DNA from: Rhizobacter sp. Root1238
GTDB lineage: Bacteria; Pseudomonadota; Gammaproteobacteria; Burkholderiales; Burkholderiaceae_C
Length of the DNA: 64,000 nt
Direction of reading: 5' to 3'
Assembly (NCBI RefSeq): GCF_001425825.1
Contig: NZ_LMDM01000004.1
Location: 16,404 to 80,403 of the forward strand
Positions 38,095 through 46,228 of the stretch are shown here, piece by piece; position 1 is the first letter of the stretch, and the number at the start of each line of letters is the position of its first letter. Both the position numbers and the translations under genes were made by a program. The notes beneath the pieces were generated by a model, which did no database searches, was not told the DNA's origin, and worked only from the letters and a program-made list of their open reading frames with translations.

Positions 38095-38340
38095 TTACTG
38101 ACGACCGAACGCTTCGTTGAAGGCTCGCGCGCGCTCAGGCGTCACAGGCTTCGGAAGTTCGACCGTGTGGTGATTCGGGTCGTTTCGGGTCGGGGTGTGA
38201 CGTACGTTCATGCCGCGTGCTTCAAGGGCTGCGCAACTTGCCGAAGAGCAGGCAGTACCCGCTGGCGGCTTTGTTGCATAGCCATCAGTTGAAGTGCCAA
38301 TGAGGAACGAACTGTTCCGCAAGATGACATTCCTTGCGGC
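38095..38340 (-). pseudogene. Toxin C-terminal tail fragment (decayed)
   Basis: The last 40 or so residues, GMNVRHTPTRNDPNHHTVEL followed by PKPVTPERARAFNEAFGRQ, look like the end of a secreted polymorphic-toxin tip. Upstream, the sensible-looking sequence is broken into short pieces in different frames, for example one ending LYSLLGVARQL then stop near 38390, so the gene body is lost or frameshifted. The boundary at 38340 is approximate. It is followed closely by the candidate immunity gene. Confidence 0.5.
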
Positions 38341-38478
38341 GGCGCGCCTTGATAAAACTCGGGCAATGGTCCTTCTTCCGAGGGTGGCCTCAAAGCTGAC
38401 GTGCAACGCCGAGCAATGAGTAAAGGCGGCGCACTTCAGGCTTGAGGTCGACTTTGAAGGCACGCCCCTTTGCGGCAA

Positions 38479-38679
38479 CTACTCAGCCTTCTCTTGCCAT
38501 CTTCTTCTCGCAGAGTTCAGACTCTCATGGTTCGCACCACCCGCGTAGTCTGGATCCGCAGATTGCACCGGGTCATCCTCCCAGCCGCAGACGTCGCAGA
38601 TTTCATAACTGCCTAAGGCGCCTAACGCTCGAGAGCCACAGCAGGGACAGGGATGCAAGTCGTCGATAGCTGCGCTCAT
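38479..38679 (-). CDS. CPCC-type cysteine-rich protein, probable immunity protein
   Basis: 66 residues with two paired-Cys motifs, CPCCGSRALG and ICDVCGWEDDPVQ, then NHESLNSARRRWQ. This matches the cysteine-rich CPCC family (PF14206), small zinc-ribbon proteins often found behind polymorphic toxins. Its ATG overlaps the stop of the upstream toxin remnant as ATGA, the tight coupling expected of a toxin-immunity pair. It appears intact. Confidence 0.8.
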   Translation of the reverse strand: MSAAIDDLHPCPCCGSRALGALGSYEICDVCGWEDDPVQSADPDYAGGANHESLNSARRRWQEKAE

Positions 38680-39086
38680 TGCTTGTTCCAGTAATTGATG
38701 CCGTCTGTCGGCCTAAACATTGTCTTTGGTGCACTGTCCGCCCCTCTAACCAAAAAGGTGTTGGTGGCTTGGTCGTACATCAAGGTTTCCGCTCCACGCG
38801 CCTTCGTCAATGCGCGGGCAGGTGGATGCGCTGCCAACGAATGAGCCGCTTCAACGTATTGCTTCGAATTCGCCAGTTCCGGGAACGGCTCCACCGTCTG
38901 CTTGATCGGCGTGCCGTACGCGTCGTACTCGTAGCTCACCGTGCGCGTCACCGTCTGGACGGCCGTCTGCGCATGAGACACCGAACCGAGGGCGGCAAGC
39001 ACCGGCAACGACACAAGGAATCTGCAAGCCGTCCGGAGCGCAGCAATGCCGCAGCTCACCACGGCCGCGTGGTGTGTTCTGAACAA
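38676..39086 (-). pseudogene. RHS/YD-repeat protein collapsed to signal peptide plus toxin tip
   Basis: 136 codons in one frame but only the two ends of a much larger protein. The N-terminal part has a signal peptide (FLVSLPVLAALGSVSHA) and the first YD-type repeat (RTVSYEYDAYGTPIKQTV). It passes straight into a toxin-like C-terminus (LTKARGAETLMYDQATNTF and TMFRPTDGINYWNKQ). Hundreds to over a thousand residues of RHS repeats usually lie between these ends, so an internal in-frame deletion is likely. TTG 39086 after TGGAG is a plausible start. The tip could still be expressed, which would explain the retained immunity gene. Confidence 0.68.
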
Positions 39087-39256
39087 GAGAAGTCTCCAGG
39101 GAGGGCTGGACGTGACGGAATGCACCTCCCGCTTTTGTGAGCGGGTCGGGCTCGGGCGCATCAATCGATGCGGCGACCGTGGGTCGGCACGTTAACCAGT
39201 GTCGCGAGCCGCGTCAACGGCTCGACGGGCCAGTCATCGTCAAGATGAAGGAGGCG

Positions 39257-40735
39257 TCAAGCCGCCACGGCCTTGCGCTCGACGATCCGCGGCAGCCGCA
39301 CCACCGCGCGCAGGCCGTGCGGCTGCACCGCCTGCAGCTCGACGGTGCCGGTGTGCCGCTCGACGATCTCCTTGACGATCGCGAGCCCCAGCCCGCAGCC
39401 GTTGCCTTCGTGCGTCGCGCGGGCGAAGCGCTCGAAGACCCGCTCGCGGTCGGCCTCGGCAATGCCCGGGCCGTTGTCCTCGACCTCCAGCACCGCCTGG
39501 CTGTCCTGCGCCGACAAGCGCACCGTCACGACGCTGCCGTCGCCGGCATAGCGGATCGCATTGTCGACCAGGTTCAGCAGCGACTCGCGCAGCAGCAGCG
39601 CATTGCCGTGGATCTCGATCGGCTTCTCGTCGCCATCGTCCAGCCCGAGGTCGACGCCCGCGTGCCGGCCGCGCGGCACCAGCTCGGCCGTCACCTCGCT
39701 GGCGAGGCGCCGCAGGTCGACGCGGGTGCGCCCCTGCGCCGCCACCGATTCGGGCTCGGCGCGCGCCAACGTCAACAGCTGGTTGATCAGGTGGGCGCTG
39801 CGCGTCGCGCTCTCGTGCACGCGGCGCAGCCGCGCCTGCAGCGCGGGGTTGTCGGTCTCGGTCAGCGCGAGTTCGGTCTGGCTCTTCAGCCCCGCCAGCG
39901 GCGTGCGCAGCTGGTGCGCCGCATCGCTGATGAACCGCTTCTGCACCGACACGTTCTCGTGCACCTGGGCCAGCAGGCTGTTCAGCGCCTTCACCAGCGC
40001 ACGCACTTCCTCGGGCGCGGCTTCGAGCTTGATCGGCGCCAGGTCGTTCGGCGCGCGGTCCTCGACCTCGGCGCGCAGCCGCGCCAGCGGCGCCAGGCCG
40101 GTGCGGATGCCGCCCCAGACGATCACCGACATCAACGCCACCAGCCCCGACAGCGGCAGCGCGGTGTCGACCAGGATCTGGCGGGCGAGTTCTTCGCCGC
40201 TGGCGCGGCTGCGCGCCACCTGCACCAGCATGCGCTGCGGCGCGTTCTCGTCGCCGAACGACAGGTACATCGCCGCGACGCGGATGCCCAGCTGCTGCGT
40301 CTTTTCCTGCGGAGTCCGCTCCTTCATGCTGCCGTTGTAGAAATAGGTCTCGCCCAGCCGCGCATCGGTGACCGGCGGCGGCGGCAGCTTGTTGTTGCCG
40401 AGGATGAACTCGCCCGGCGGCGTGCTGACCATGTAATACACCCGGTCGTCCGGGTCGGCCTCGATGATGTCCTGCGCGGCCTTCGGGAAATCGATGAACA
40501 GCCCGTTGCCGATCGGCTTGACCTGGCGGGCGAGCGAGCGGGTGGCGGTCTTCAGCGCGGCGTCGATCGCGCGGTTGGCGTAGCGGTCGGCGACGTTGTA
40601 GGTGACGTAGGCGGCGGCCAGCCACAGCACCAGCTGCGGCAGCAGCAGCCACAGCAGCAGGTGACGGTGCAGCGAGCGGGTGCCGGGCGTCACGCCGGGC
40701 ACGCGGCGCAGGGCCAGCTTGAACGGGGAGAGCAT
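39257..40735 (-). CDS. Two-component sensor histidine kinase (QseC/TctE-like)
   Basis: 492-residue inner-membrane kinase. First membrane helix about 27-48, a periplasmic sensor domain (about 49-165), second helix about 190-210, HAMP-like linker, then the phospho-accepting His274 in SDAAHQLRTPLAG and ATPase motifs NLVDNAIRYA (N box), DNGPGI (G1) and GCGLGLAIV (G2). It follows the response-regulator gene by 19 bases in the same direction, so the two form one operon. The sensor domain resembles TctE-type kinases; the signal is unknown. Confidence 0.95.
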   Translation of the reverse strand: MLSPFKLALRRVPGVTPGTRSLHRHLLLWLLLPQLVLWLAAAYVTYNVADRYANRAIDAALKTATRSLARQVKPIGNGLFIDFPKAAQDIIEADPDDRVYYMVSTPPGEFILGNNKLPPPPVTDARLGETYFYNGSMKERTPQEKTQQLGIRVAAMYLSFGDENAPQRMLVQVARSRASGEELARQILVDTALPLSGLVALMSVIVWGGIRTGLAPLARLRAEVEDRAPNDLAPIKLEAAPEEVRALVKALNSLLAQVHENVSVQKRFISDAAHQLRTPLAGLKSQTELALTETDNPALQARLRRVHESATRSAHLINQLLTLARAEPESVAAQGRTRVDLRRLASEVTAELVPRGRHAGVDLGLDDGDEKPIEIHGNALLLRESLLNLVDNAIRYAGDGSVVTVRLSAQDSQAVLEVEDNGPGIAEADRERVFERFARATHEGNGCGLGLAIVKEIVERHTGTVELQAVQPHGLRAVVRLPRIVERKAVAA

Positions 40736-40754
40736 CGACGCCGGGCCGTTCCAG

Positions 40755-41429
40755 TCAGGCCGCTTCGGCTTCCAGCAGGTAGCCCAGCCCGCGCACCGTG
40801 CGGATCGCGAGGCCGGACCCATCGAGCTTGCGCCGCAGCCGGTGGATGTAGACCTCGATCGAACCGGCGTTCGCATCGCCGCGCTCCACCGCCCAGGCCT
40901 CGGCGATCTGCTCCTTCGTCACCACCTTGTCACGTTGCGTGAGCAGCAGGTCCATCAGCATCCATTCGCGCGGCGACAGCTCCATCGCCTCGTTGTCGAT
41001 CGCGGCGCGGCGGGTGTCGCGGTCGAAGCTCAGGCGCCCCATCTCCTGCGCCGACGCGGCCGCCGCGCTGCGGGTGCGGCGCAGCAGTGCGCGGATGCGG
41101 GCTTCCAGTTCGGGGAAGTCGAAGGGCTTGGTCAGGTAGTCGTCGGCGCCGGCGTTCAGCCCGGCGACGCGGTGGTCGAGCCCGTCGAGCGCGGTCAGCA
41201 CCAGCATCGGCAGCGTCGGCCGGGCGGCGCGCACGCGCTTCAGCACCGTCAGGCCGTCGACCAGCGGCAGGCCCAGGTCGAGCACGCCGAGGTCGAACTG
41301 CTGGCGCAGCAGCAGGTACTCGGCGACGGCGCCATTCGGGGCCACGTCGACCTCGAAGCCGGCCAGCGCCAGGTTGGCGCTGAGGGCATCGGCAAGGATG
41401 GCGTCGTCTTCGGCGAGCAGCAACTTCAT
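40755..41429 (-). CDS. OmpR-family response regulator
   Basis: 224 residues. Receiver domain with acidic pocket EDD (7-9), phospho-accepting Asp51 (GVLDLGLP), Thr in VLTALDG and Lys in TKPFDFPELE. C-terminal winged helix with LSPREWMLMDLLL and VYIHRLRRKL. It is transcribed first, followed by its kinase. QseB/TctD-like by overall look; targets cannot be predicted from the window. Confidence 0.96.
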   Translation of the reverse strand: MKLLLAEDDAILADALSANLALAGFEVDVAPNGAVAEYLLLRQQFDLGVLDLGLPLVDGLTVLKRVRAARPTLPMLVLTALDGLDHRVAGLNAGADDYLTKPFDFPELEARIRALLRRTRSAAAASAQEMGRLSFDRDTRRAAIDNEAMELSPREWMLMDLLLTQRDKVVTKEQIAEAWAVERGDANAGSIEVYIHRLRRKLDGSGLAIRTVRGLGYLLEAEAA

Positions 41430-41533
41430 GGGCGAAGCTTACCGACTTCAGTGGCGAATCCGCATCGCCGGATACCCGAACGGCCCTGGCTGCTGGCACA
41501 CTGTGGCGAACCTCGACTGCCCCGGTGGCCCGC

Positions 41534-42004
41534 ATGCACGACCACGCTGCACTGATCCAACGCTTCTACGAAGGCTTCTGCCGCCGCGACTGGTCCGCGA
41601 TGGCCGGTTGCTACCACCGCGAGATCCACTTCACCGACCCGGTGTTCGACCTGCACGGCCCCGACGCCGGGATGATGTGGCGGATGCTCTGCACCAACGG
41701 GCGCGACCTGCGGCTCGAGTACACCGGCATCCAGGCCGACGACCGCCAGGGGGCTGCGCACTGGGAGGCGAGCTACACGTTCTCCGCGACCGGGCGCAAG
41801 GTGCTGAACATCATCGATGCGAGCTTCGAGTTCCGCGACGGGCTGATCGTGCGGCACGTCGACCAGTTCGATTTCTGGGCCTGGTCGCGGCAGGCCCTGG
41901 GAGCGCCGGGGTGGGCACTGGGCTGGTCCGGCTTGCTGCAGAACAAGATCAAGGCGAAGGCGGCCTTCAACCTCGCCCAGTTCAAGGCCAAGAACCCGAG
42001 TTGA
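41534..42004 (+). CDS. NTF2-like (SnoaL-type) protein
   Basis: 156 residues with the cone-shaped NTF2-like fold pattern: LIQRFYEGFCRRDWSAMAGC, then FTDPVFDLHGPDAG, and a C-terminal VRHVDQFDFWAWSRQALG. ATG 41534 is preferred; GTG 41525 is possible. Such proteins may be small enzymes or binding proteins, and no catalytic residues can be assigned. It stands alone, diverging from the two-component system and converging on the lipid operon across a double hairpin. Confidence 0.8.
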   Translation: MHDHAALIQRFYEGFCRRDWSAMAGCYHREIHFTDPVFDLHGPDAGMMWRMLCTNGRDLRLEYTGIQADDRQGAAHWEASYTFSATGRKVLNIIDASFEFRDGLIVRHVDQFDFWAWSRQALGAPGWALGWSGLLQNKIKAKAAFNLAQFKAKNPS

Positions 42005-42015
42005 TGACCACCCCT

Positions 42016-42053
42016 CGGTCGATGGGTACATCGACCGATCCCCCAGGGGGATC
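42016..42053. terminator. Double hairpin between convergent genes
   Basis: Two consecutive perfect palindromes: CGGTCGATG-GGTA-CATCGACCG (42016-42037) and GATCCCCC-A-GGGGGATC (42037-42053). They lie between the ends of the convergent genes at 42004 and 42089. There is no long T run, so it may work as a bidirectional terminator or as a 3' protective structure. Confidence 0.55.
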
Positions 42054-42088
42054 CGGGCCGGCTTGGGGCGGCCCGGCGCTCGACCCGG

Positions 42089-42826
42089 TCAGGCCATCCC
42101 GCCGTTGATGCCGATCACCTGCCCGGTGATGTAGCCGGCCTCGTCTCCCGCCAGGAACCCCACCAGCGCCGCCACCTCGTCGGCCTTGCCGGCCCGCTTG
42201 GCCGGCACCAGCTGCGCGATCGTCTTGTCGTCGAAGGCCTGCGCCGCCATCGGCGACGCGATGATGCCCGGCGCGACCGCATTCACCGTGATGCCGCGGC
42301 TCGCCAGCTCCAGCGACAGCGCCTTGGTCGCGCTGTTCAGCGCGCCCTTGGCCGCCGCGTAGTTCGTCTGCCCGCGGTTGCCCATCACGCCGGCCACCGA
42401 CGAGATGTTGATCACCCGGCCCCAGCGCGTGCGGATCATCGGCATCACCAGCGGCTGCGTCACGTTGAAGAAGCCGTGCAGCGACACGTCGATCACGCGG
42501 TGCCATTGCTCGTCGCGCATCGCCGGGAACACCGCGTCGTCGTGCAGCCCGGCGTTGTTGACGATCACCTGGATCGCGCCGGCCTCGGCCAGCGGCAGCA
42601 GCACCGCGTCGCAGGCCGCGCGGTCGGTCACGTCGAAGCAGACCGCCTCGGCCGAGCCGCCGGCGGCCTTCAGCTGCAGCGCCAGCAGCTCGACCGCATC
42701 GGGCCGCGAGTTCGCATGCAGGATCACGTGGAAGCCGTCGCGCGCCAGCCGGCGTGCGATCGCGCTGCCGATCTCGCCGCTCGCGCCGGTGACCAGCGCG
42801 CGCCGCAGGGCAGGGGTGTCGCTCAT
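42089..42826 (-). CDS. 3-oxoacyl-ACP reductase of the lipid/polyene operon
   Basis: 245-residue FabG-type short-chain dehydrogenase that would reduce the keto group after each elongation step. TGASGEIG cofactor motif, NNAG, Ser in NISSVAGVMG, Tyr-x3-Lys in YAAAK, and GQVIGINGGMA at the end. It is the last gene of the 12-gene operon, and its start overlaps the preceding dehydratase as ATGA. In aryl-polyene-type clusters this position is held by the ApeQ ketoreductase. It is not the housekeeping fabG, which would sit with fabD and acpP. Confidence 0.92.
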   Translation of the reverse strand: MSDTPALRRALVTGASGEIGSAIARRLARDGFHVILHANSRPDAVELLALQLKAAGGSAEAVCFDVTDRAACDAVLLPLAEAGAIQVIVNNAGLHDDAVFPAMRDEQWHRVIDVSLHGFFNVTQPLVMPMIRTRWGRVINISSVAGVMGNRGQTNYAAAKGALNSATKALSLELASRGITVNAVAPGIIASPMAAQAFDDKTIAQLVPAKRAGKADEVAALVGFLAGDEAGYITGQVIGINGGMA

Positions 42827-43305
42827 GAGGGGTCTCCTGGTGTCGATCCTGAGGCGAGCGCCGGGTTCAGCACGACCGCGGCCCGCCCGTCGGCCACCGG
42901 CTCGCCCGCATGCTGCACGCGGAACGCATAGAGCAGCTGGTGTGCATCGCCGGCGACCCGCTCGGCCACCACTTCCAGCGCACCGGGCAGGTCGTGCAGG
43001 TGCAGCCGGTGGCAGTGCACGCCGCGCGCGCTCGCGAGGAAGCCGGGCGAGGGCGCCGTGCCGGTCGACTGCGCGAGCAACGCGCCGTGCAAGGCCATCG
43101 CCTGCGCGGCGTATTCGATGGCGTTCGTCGCGAGCAGGCCCGACGCCGTGCGCAGCGGGTGGCCGGCGGCGCGGTGGCCGGTGGCGCGGCAGCGGATGGT
43201 CTGCGCGTCCCAGGCCAGCAGCCCGTCGAGCAGGCACATCGACCCGGCATGCGGGATCAGCGCCGCGATGCCGCGCTGGTCGAGCAGCAGCGGTTCGTCG
43301 CTCAC
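42823..43305 (-). CDS. Hotdog-fold 3-hydroxyacyl-ACP dehydratase (ApeP-like)
   Basis: 160-residue hotdog protein: IPHAGSMCLLDGLLAWD with the His expected in the FabZ/FabA-like active site, then NAIEYAAQAMALHGAL. This resembles the ApeP/FabA-like dehydratases of aryl-polyene and related clusters. It starts at GTG 43305 in a GTGA overlap with the upstream gene, and its stop overlaps the fabG start (ATGA). One of two dehydratases in the operon. Confidence 0.82.
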   Translation of the reverse strand: MSDEPLLLDQRGIAALIPHAGSMCLLDGLLAWDAQTIRCRATGHRAAGHPLRTASGLLATNAIEYAAQAMALHGALLAQSTGTAPSPGFLASARGVHCHRLHLHDLPGALEVVAERVAGDAHQLLYAFRVQHAGEPVADGRAAVVLNPALASGSTPGDPS

Positions 43306-44105
43306 GGCCTCGACACGTCGACGCGCAACGACAGGCCCGTCTGGCAGTCGAGCACGACATGGCCCGCGCCGCCGCGGGCAATCAGTTCGAGCAGCGGCAG
43401 CGCGCGCGCCGCGGGAATCTGCTGGCGCAGCGCTTCGAGCCCGGCGTCGCTGCAGGGCGTCGACGCCTGCGGCGGCTGCGCGGCGAGGGTCAGCCGCGCG
43501 AGCGCGCCATCGCCCCGCGGCTGCAGCACCAGCGCGATGCCCAGGCTGTCGGGCAGCGGCCGTGTCGCGTTCAGCGGCTCGGGGTAGGGCGTGTCGCTCG
43601 CGACCAGCAGCACCGGCTGCGCTTGCGCCGGCGCCCGCCCATGCAACTGCCCGGCCGCCTCGATCAGCCCGGCCGCGAAGCTGGTGTCGAAGCCGCACAG
43701 GCTGGTCGACGCAGCGCGGCCGGCGACCGCGATGTGCCAGTAGCCGGCGGCGGCGTTGTGCACCGAGTTCGTGAAGCGCGTCGGCGACACCAGCCGGTCG
43801 CTGCCGGCCAGCGCCTCGCACAGCGCATGGCAGTTCGCGCCGTCGCCGCTCGACGATGCGAACACCGTGGCCGCCAGCGCCGGATCGATGCCGCCGCGCT
43901 GGCAGGCCTCGTCGGCCACCGCCAGCGCGATCTTGATCGCGGCGCCGGCGCGGCGCCGCTCGGCGGCCGGCAGGCGCGCCGGTGGCGGCACCGCGGTCGG
44001 CGTGCGCGTGTAGGCCAGTTGCCCGCCCAGCACCTGCGCGCCCTGCGCCCAGTCCGTCAGACCGGGGCCGCACAGCCCGATGCCTTGCACGAAGAGCGTG
44101 GCCAT
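43302..44105 (-). CDS. Beta-ketoacyl-synthase-like chain length factor
   Basis: 267 residues matching the N-terminal thiolase half of ketoacyl synthases (Ketoacyl-synt_2 type). FASSSGDGANCHAL and TNSVHNAAAGYWHIAVAG are kept, but the position of the nucleophile reads STSLCGFDTSF rather than the usual ACSS, and the C-terminal His motifs are absent. This is the build of ApeC-type chain length factors that pair with an active synthase, here the gene at 44105-45292. Start and stop both overlap neighbours (TGATG and GTGA). Confidence 0.8.
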   Translation of the reverse strand: MATLFVQGIGLCGPGLTDWAQGAQVLGGQLAYTRTPTAVPPPARLPAAERRRAGAAIKIALAVADEACQRGGIDPALAATVFASSSGDGANCHALCEALAGSDRLVSPTRFTNSVHNAAAGYWHIAVAGRAASTSLCGFDTSFAAGLIEAAGQLHGRAPAQAQPVLLVASDTPYPEPLNATRPLPDSLGIALVLQPRGDGALARLTLAAQPPQASTPCSDAGLEALRQQIPAARALPLLELIARGGAGHVVLDCQTGLSLRVDVSRP

Positions 44106-45292
44106 CAGGCGGCTCCGAGCACGAGGCTGGCGTTCGAGCCGCCGAAACCGAACGAATTGCTCAGCACGCGGCGCAGCGGCGCGGCGCGGCTGTGGTCGAC
44201 GTAGTTCGACTGCAGCTCGGCATCCGGCTGCCGGCGGTTCAGCCCGCCCGGCAGCAGGCCGTGCTGCAGCGCCAGCAGGCTCAGCACCGCTTCGACGCCG
44301 CCGGCCGCGCCCAGCGTGTGGCCGGTCGCGCCCTTGGTCGAGCTGCAGGGCGTCGCCGGGCCGAACACCGTCTGCACCGCACGGTCTTCGGCCGCGTCGT
44401 TGTTGTGCGTCGCGGTGCCGTGCAGGTTGATGTAGTCGATGTCGCCCGGCTGCAGGCCGGCACCGGCCAGGGCCTGCTGCATCGCGGCGACCGCGCCGCC
44501 GCCGTCGGGCAGCGGCGAGCTCATGTGGAAGCCGTCGCTGCTTTCGCCGACGCCGAGCAGCCAGCCCTGCAGCTCGGCCCCGCCCGGCGACGGGCGCTCC
44601 AGCAGCGCGAATGCCGCGGCCTCGCCGAGCGACAGCCCGTTGCGGCCGGCATCCCAGGGCCGGCAGATCTGCGGCGACAGCAGCTCCAGCGAGTTGAAGC
44701 CGTACAGCGTCGTCAGGCACAGGCTGTCGACACCGCCGACCACCGCCGCGTCGATCCAGCCGAGTTCCATCAGGCGCGCCGCGGCCGCGAACACCTTGGC
44801 GCTGGACGAGCAGGCGGTCGACACCACCCACTGCGGGCCGTCGAGCTGCAGCGCGAGCGCGACGAAGCGCGCCAGCGAGCCGGTGTTGTGCGTCTCGGCG
44901 TAGTGGAAGTCGGCCGGCAGCGCGCCATCGGGCCCGCGGTGGCGGTAGGCATGCTCGGTCTGCAGGATGCCGGAGGTGCTGCTGCCGAGCAGCACCGCGA
45001 CCCGCTGCGCGCCATGGCGCTCGCGCGCCGCACGCACCGCGGCCCGGAAGCCGTTCTGTTGCAGCCCGAGCCAGGCGAGGCGGTGGTTGCGGCAGTCGTA
45101 GGCTTCCAGCTCGGCCGGCAGCGCGATCGCATCGACGCCGGCGACCTCGCCGACGTGGCAGTTCAGCGCGACGTCCTCGAAGCGGCACGGCGCGAGCCCG
45201 CTGCGGCCGTCGCGCAGCGCCTGCAGGTGGGTCTCGTTGCCGGCCCCGAGCGCGCTCGTGACCGTCATGCGGGTGATCGCGACCGGCTTCAT
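44105..45292 (-). CDS. Beta-ketoacyl-ACP synthase II family
   Basis: 395-residue condensing enzyme. Catalytic Cys161 in STACSSSAK, His in NLHGTATHNND, and second His in GATGHTLGAAGG; the C-terminus has NSFGFGGSNASL. It is FabF-like but sits in a specialised operon, equivalent to ApeO or ApeR in aryl-polyene clusters. It is directly followed by the chain length factor, with which it probably forms a heterodimer. The start overlaps the deacetylase stop (ATGA). Confidence 0.92.
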   Translation of the reverse strand: MKPVAITRMTVTSALGAGNETHLQALRDGRSGLAPCRFEDVALNCHVGEVAGVDAIALPAELEAYDCRNHRLAWLGLQQNGFRAAVRAARERHGAQRVAVLLGSSTSGILQTEHAYRHRGPDGALPADFHYAETHNTGSLARFVALALQLDGPQWVVSTACSSSAKVFAAAARLMELGWIDAAVVGGVDSLCLTTLYGFNSLELLSPQICRPWDAGRNGLSLGEAAAFALLERPSPGGAELQGWLLGVGESSDGFHMSSPLPDGGGAVAAMQQALAGAGLQPGDIDYINLHGTATHNNDAAEDRAVQTVFGPATPCSSTKGATGHTLGAAGGVEAVLSLLALQHGLLPGGLNRRQPDAELQSNYVDHSRAAPLRRVLSNSFGFGGSNASLVLGAA

Positions 45293-46188
45293 GTGGCAGG
45301 CGAGGTGTTGATTGCCGCGACCTGCGGCGGCGCGGTGCAGGCATCGTCCAGCCGCACGAAGCGCAGCCCGGCCTGCTGCGCCTGGGCGATCAGCGCGGGC
45401 AGCACGTCGAGCACCACCGGCCGGCCGTCGGGCGTGCTGGCGCAGTGGCCGTCGTGCAGCAGCAGGATGTCGCCGCCGCGCAGGCCGCGCGTCAGGCGCG
45501 CCAGCACGCGCTGCGCATCGCCGTCGCGGGTGTCGAAGCCGCGGCGCGTCCAGCTGGCCAGGCGCAGCCCCGCGCGGTGCAGCAACGGGCCGAGGAACAC
45601 GTTGCGCAGCCCGGCCGGCGCGCGGAACAGCGTCGGCGGCTCGCCGGTCGCGCCGTGCAGGAACGCTTGCGCCTGCTGCAGTTCGCGCGCGATGCGGCGC
45701 GGGCCGAACACCGAGAACGCATGCGGATGCCGCCAGCTGTGGTTCTGCACGCCATGGCCGCGCCGCACGATCTCGTGCAGCAGGCCGGGGTGGGCCGCGG
45801 CGCGCTCGCCGATCACGAAGAAGGTGGCCTGCACGCCGGCCGCGTCGAGCAACGCCAGCACCTGCGGGGTCAGCACCGGGTCGGGCCCGTCGTCGAGCGT
45901 CAGCGCGATCTCGCCGCGCGCGGCGGCCGCGGCCGGCAGCCGCGTCAGGTTGTCGCCCAGCCAGTTCGACCGCGGCCACAGCCCGAGCAGCGTGATCGCG
46001 AGGTGGTTCAGCACGACCGCGCCGAGCGCCCAGGGCCACGCGGCGGGCGTGCGCAGCACCGCCAGCAGCGCCACCAGGTGCAGGCCGGCGCTGAGCAGCA
46101 GGAAGACGGGAACGGGCCAGGTCGTCACACGAAGCGAAGGCGGGGGCGTCGAACGGGGGAGCGACGTTGAATGCTGCAAAGGCGACAT
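45289..46188 (-). CDS. Polysaccharide deacetylase family protein, membrane-anchored
   Basis: About 299 residues with two N-terminal membrane helices (about 25-60), then a NodB-type deacetylase domain: TLDDGPDP (catalytic Asp and metal Asp), NHSWRHPH (metal His pair), RAPAG and ILLLHDGH. All metal ligands are visible. ATG 46188 is taken as the start, though a GTG at 46251 inside the MMPL gene is possible. This enzyme is not part of the standard aryl-polyene set, which suggests that a sugar or amide is edited in this pathway. Confidence 0.85.
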   Translation of the reverse strand: MSPLQHSTSLPRSTPPPSLRVTTWPVPVFLLLSAGLHLVALLAVLRTPAAWPWALGAVVLNHLAITLLGLWPRSNWLGDNLTRLPAAAAARGEIALTLDDGPDPVLTPQVLALLDAAGVQATFFVIGERAAAHPGLLHEIVRRGHGVQNHSWRHPHAFSVFGPRRIARELQQAQAFLHGATGEPPTLFRAPAGLRNVFLGPLLHRAGLRLASWTRRGFDTRDGDAQRVLARLTRGLRGGDILLLHDGHCASTPDGRPVVLDVLPALIAQAQQAGLRFVRLDDACTAPPQVAAINTSPAT

Positions 46189-46228
46189 CGATTTTGGGGG
46201 CGAGGAGCTGTGCCGCCAGCAGGGGAAA

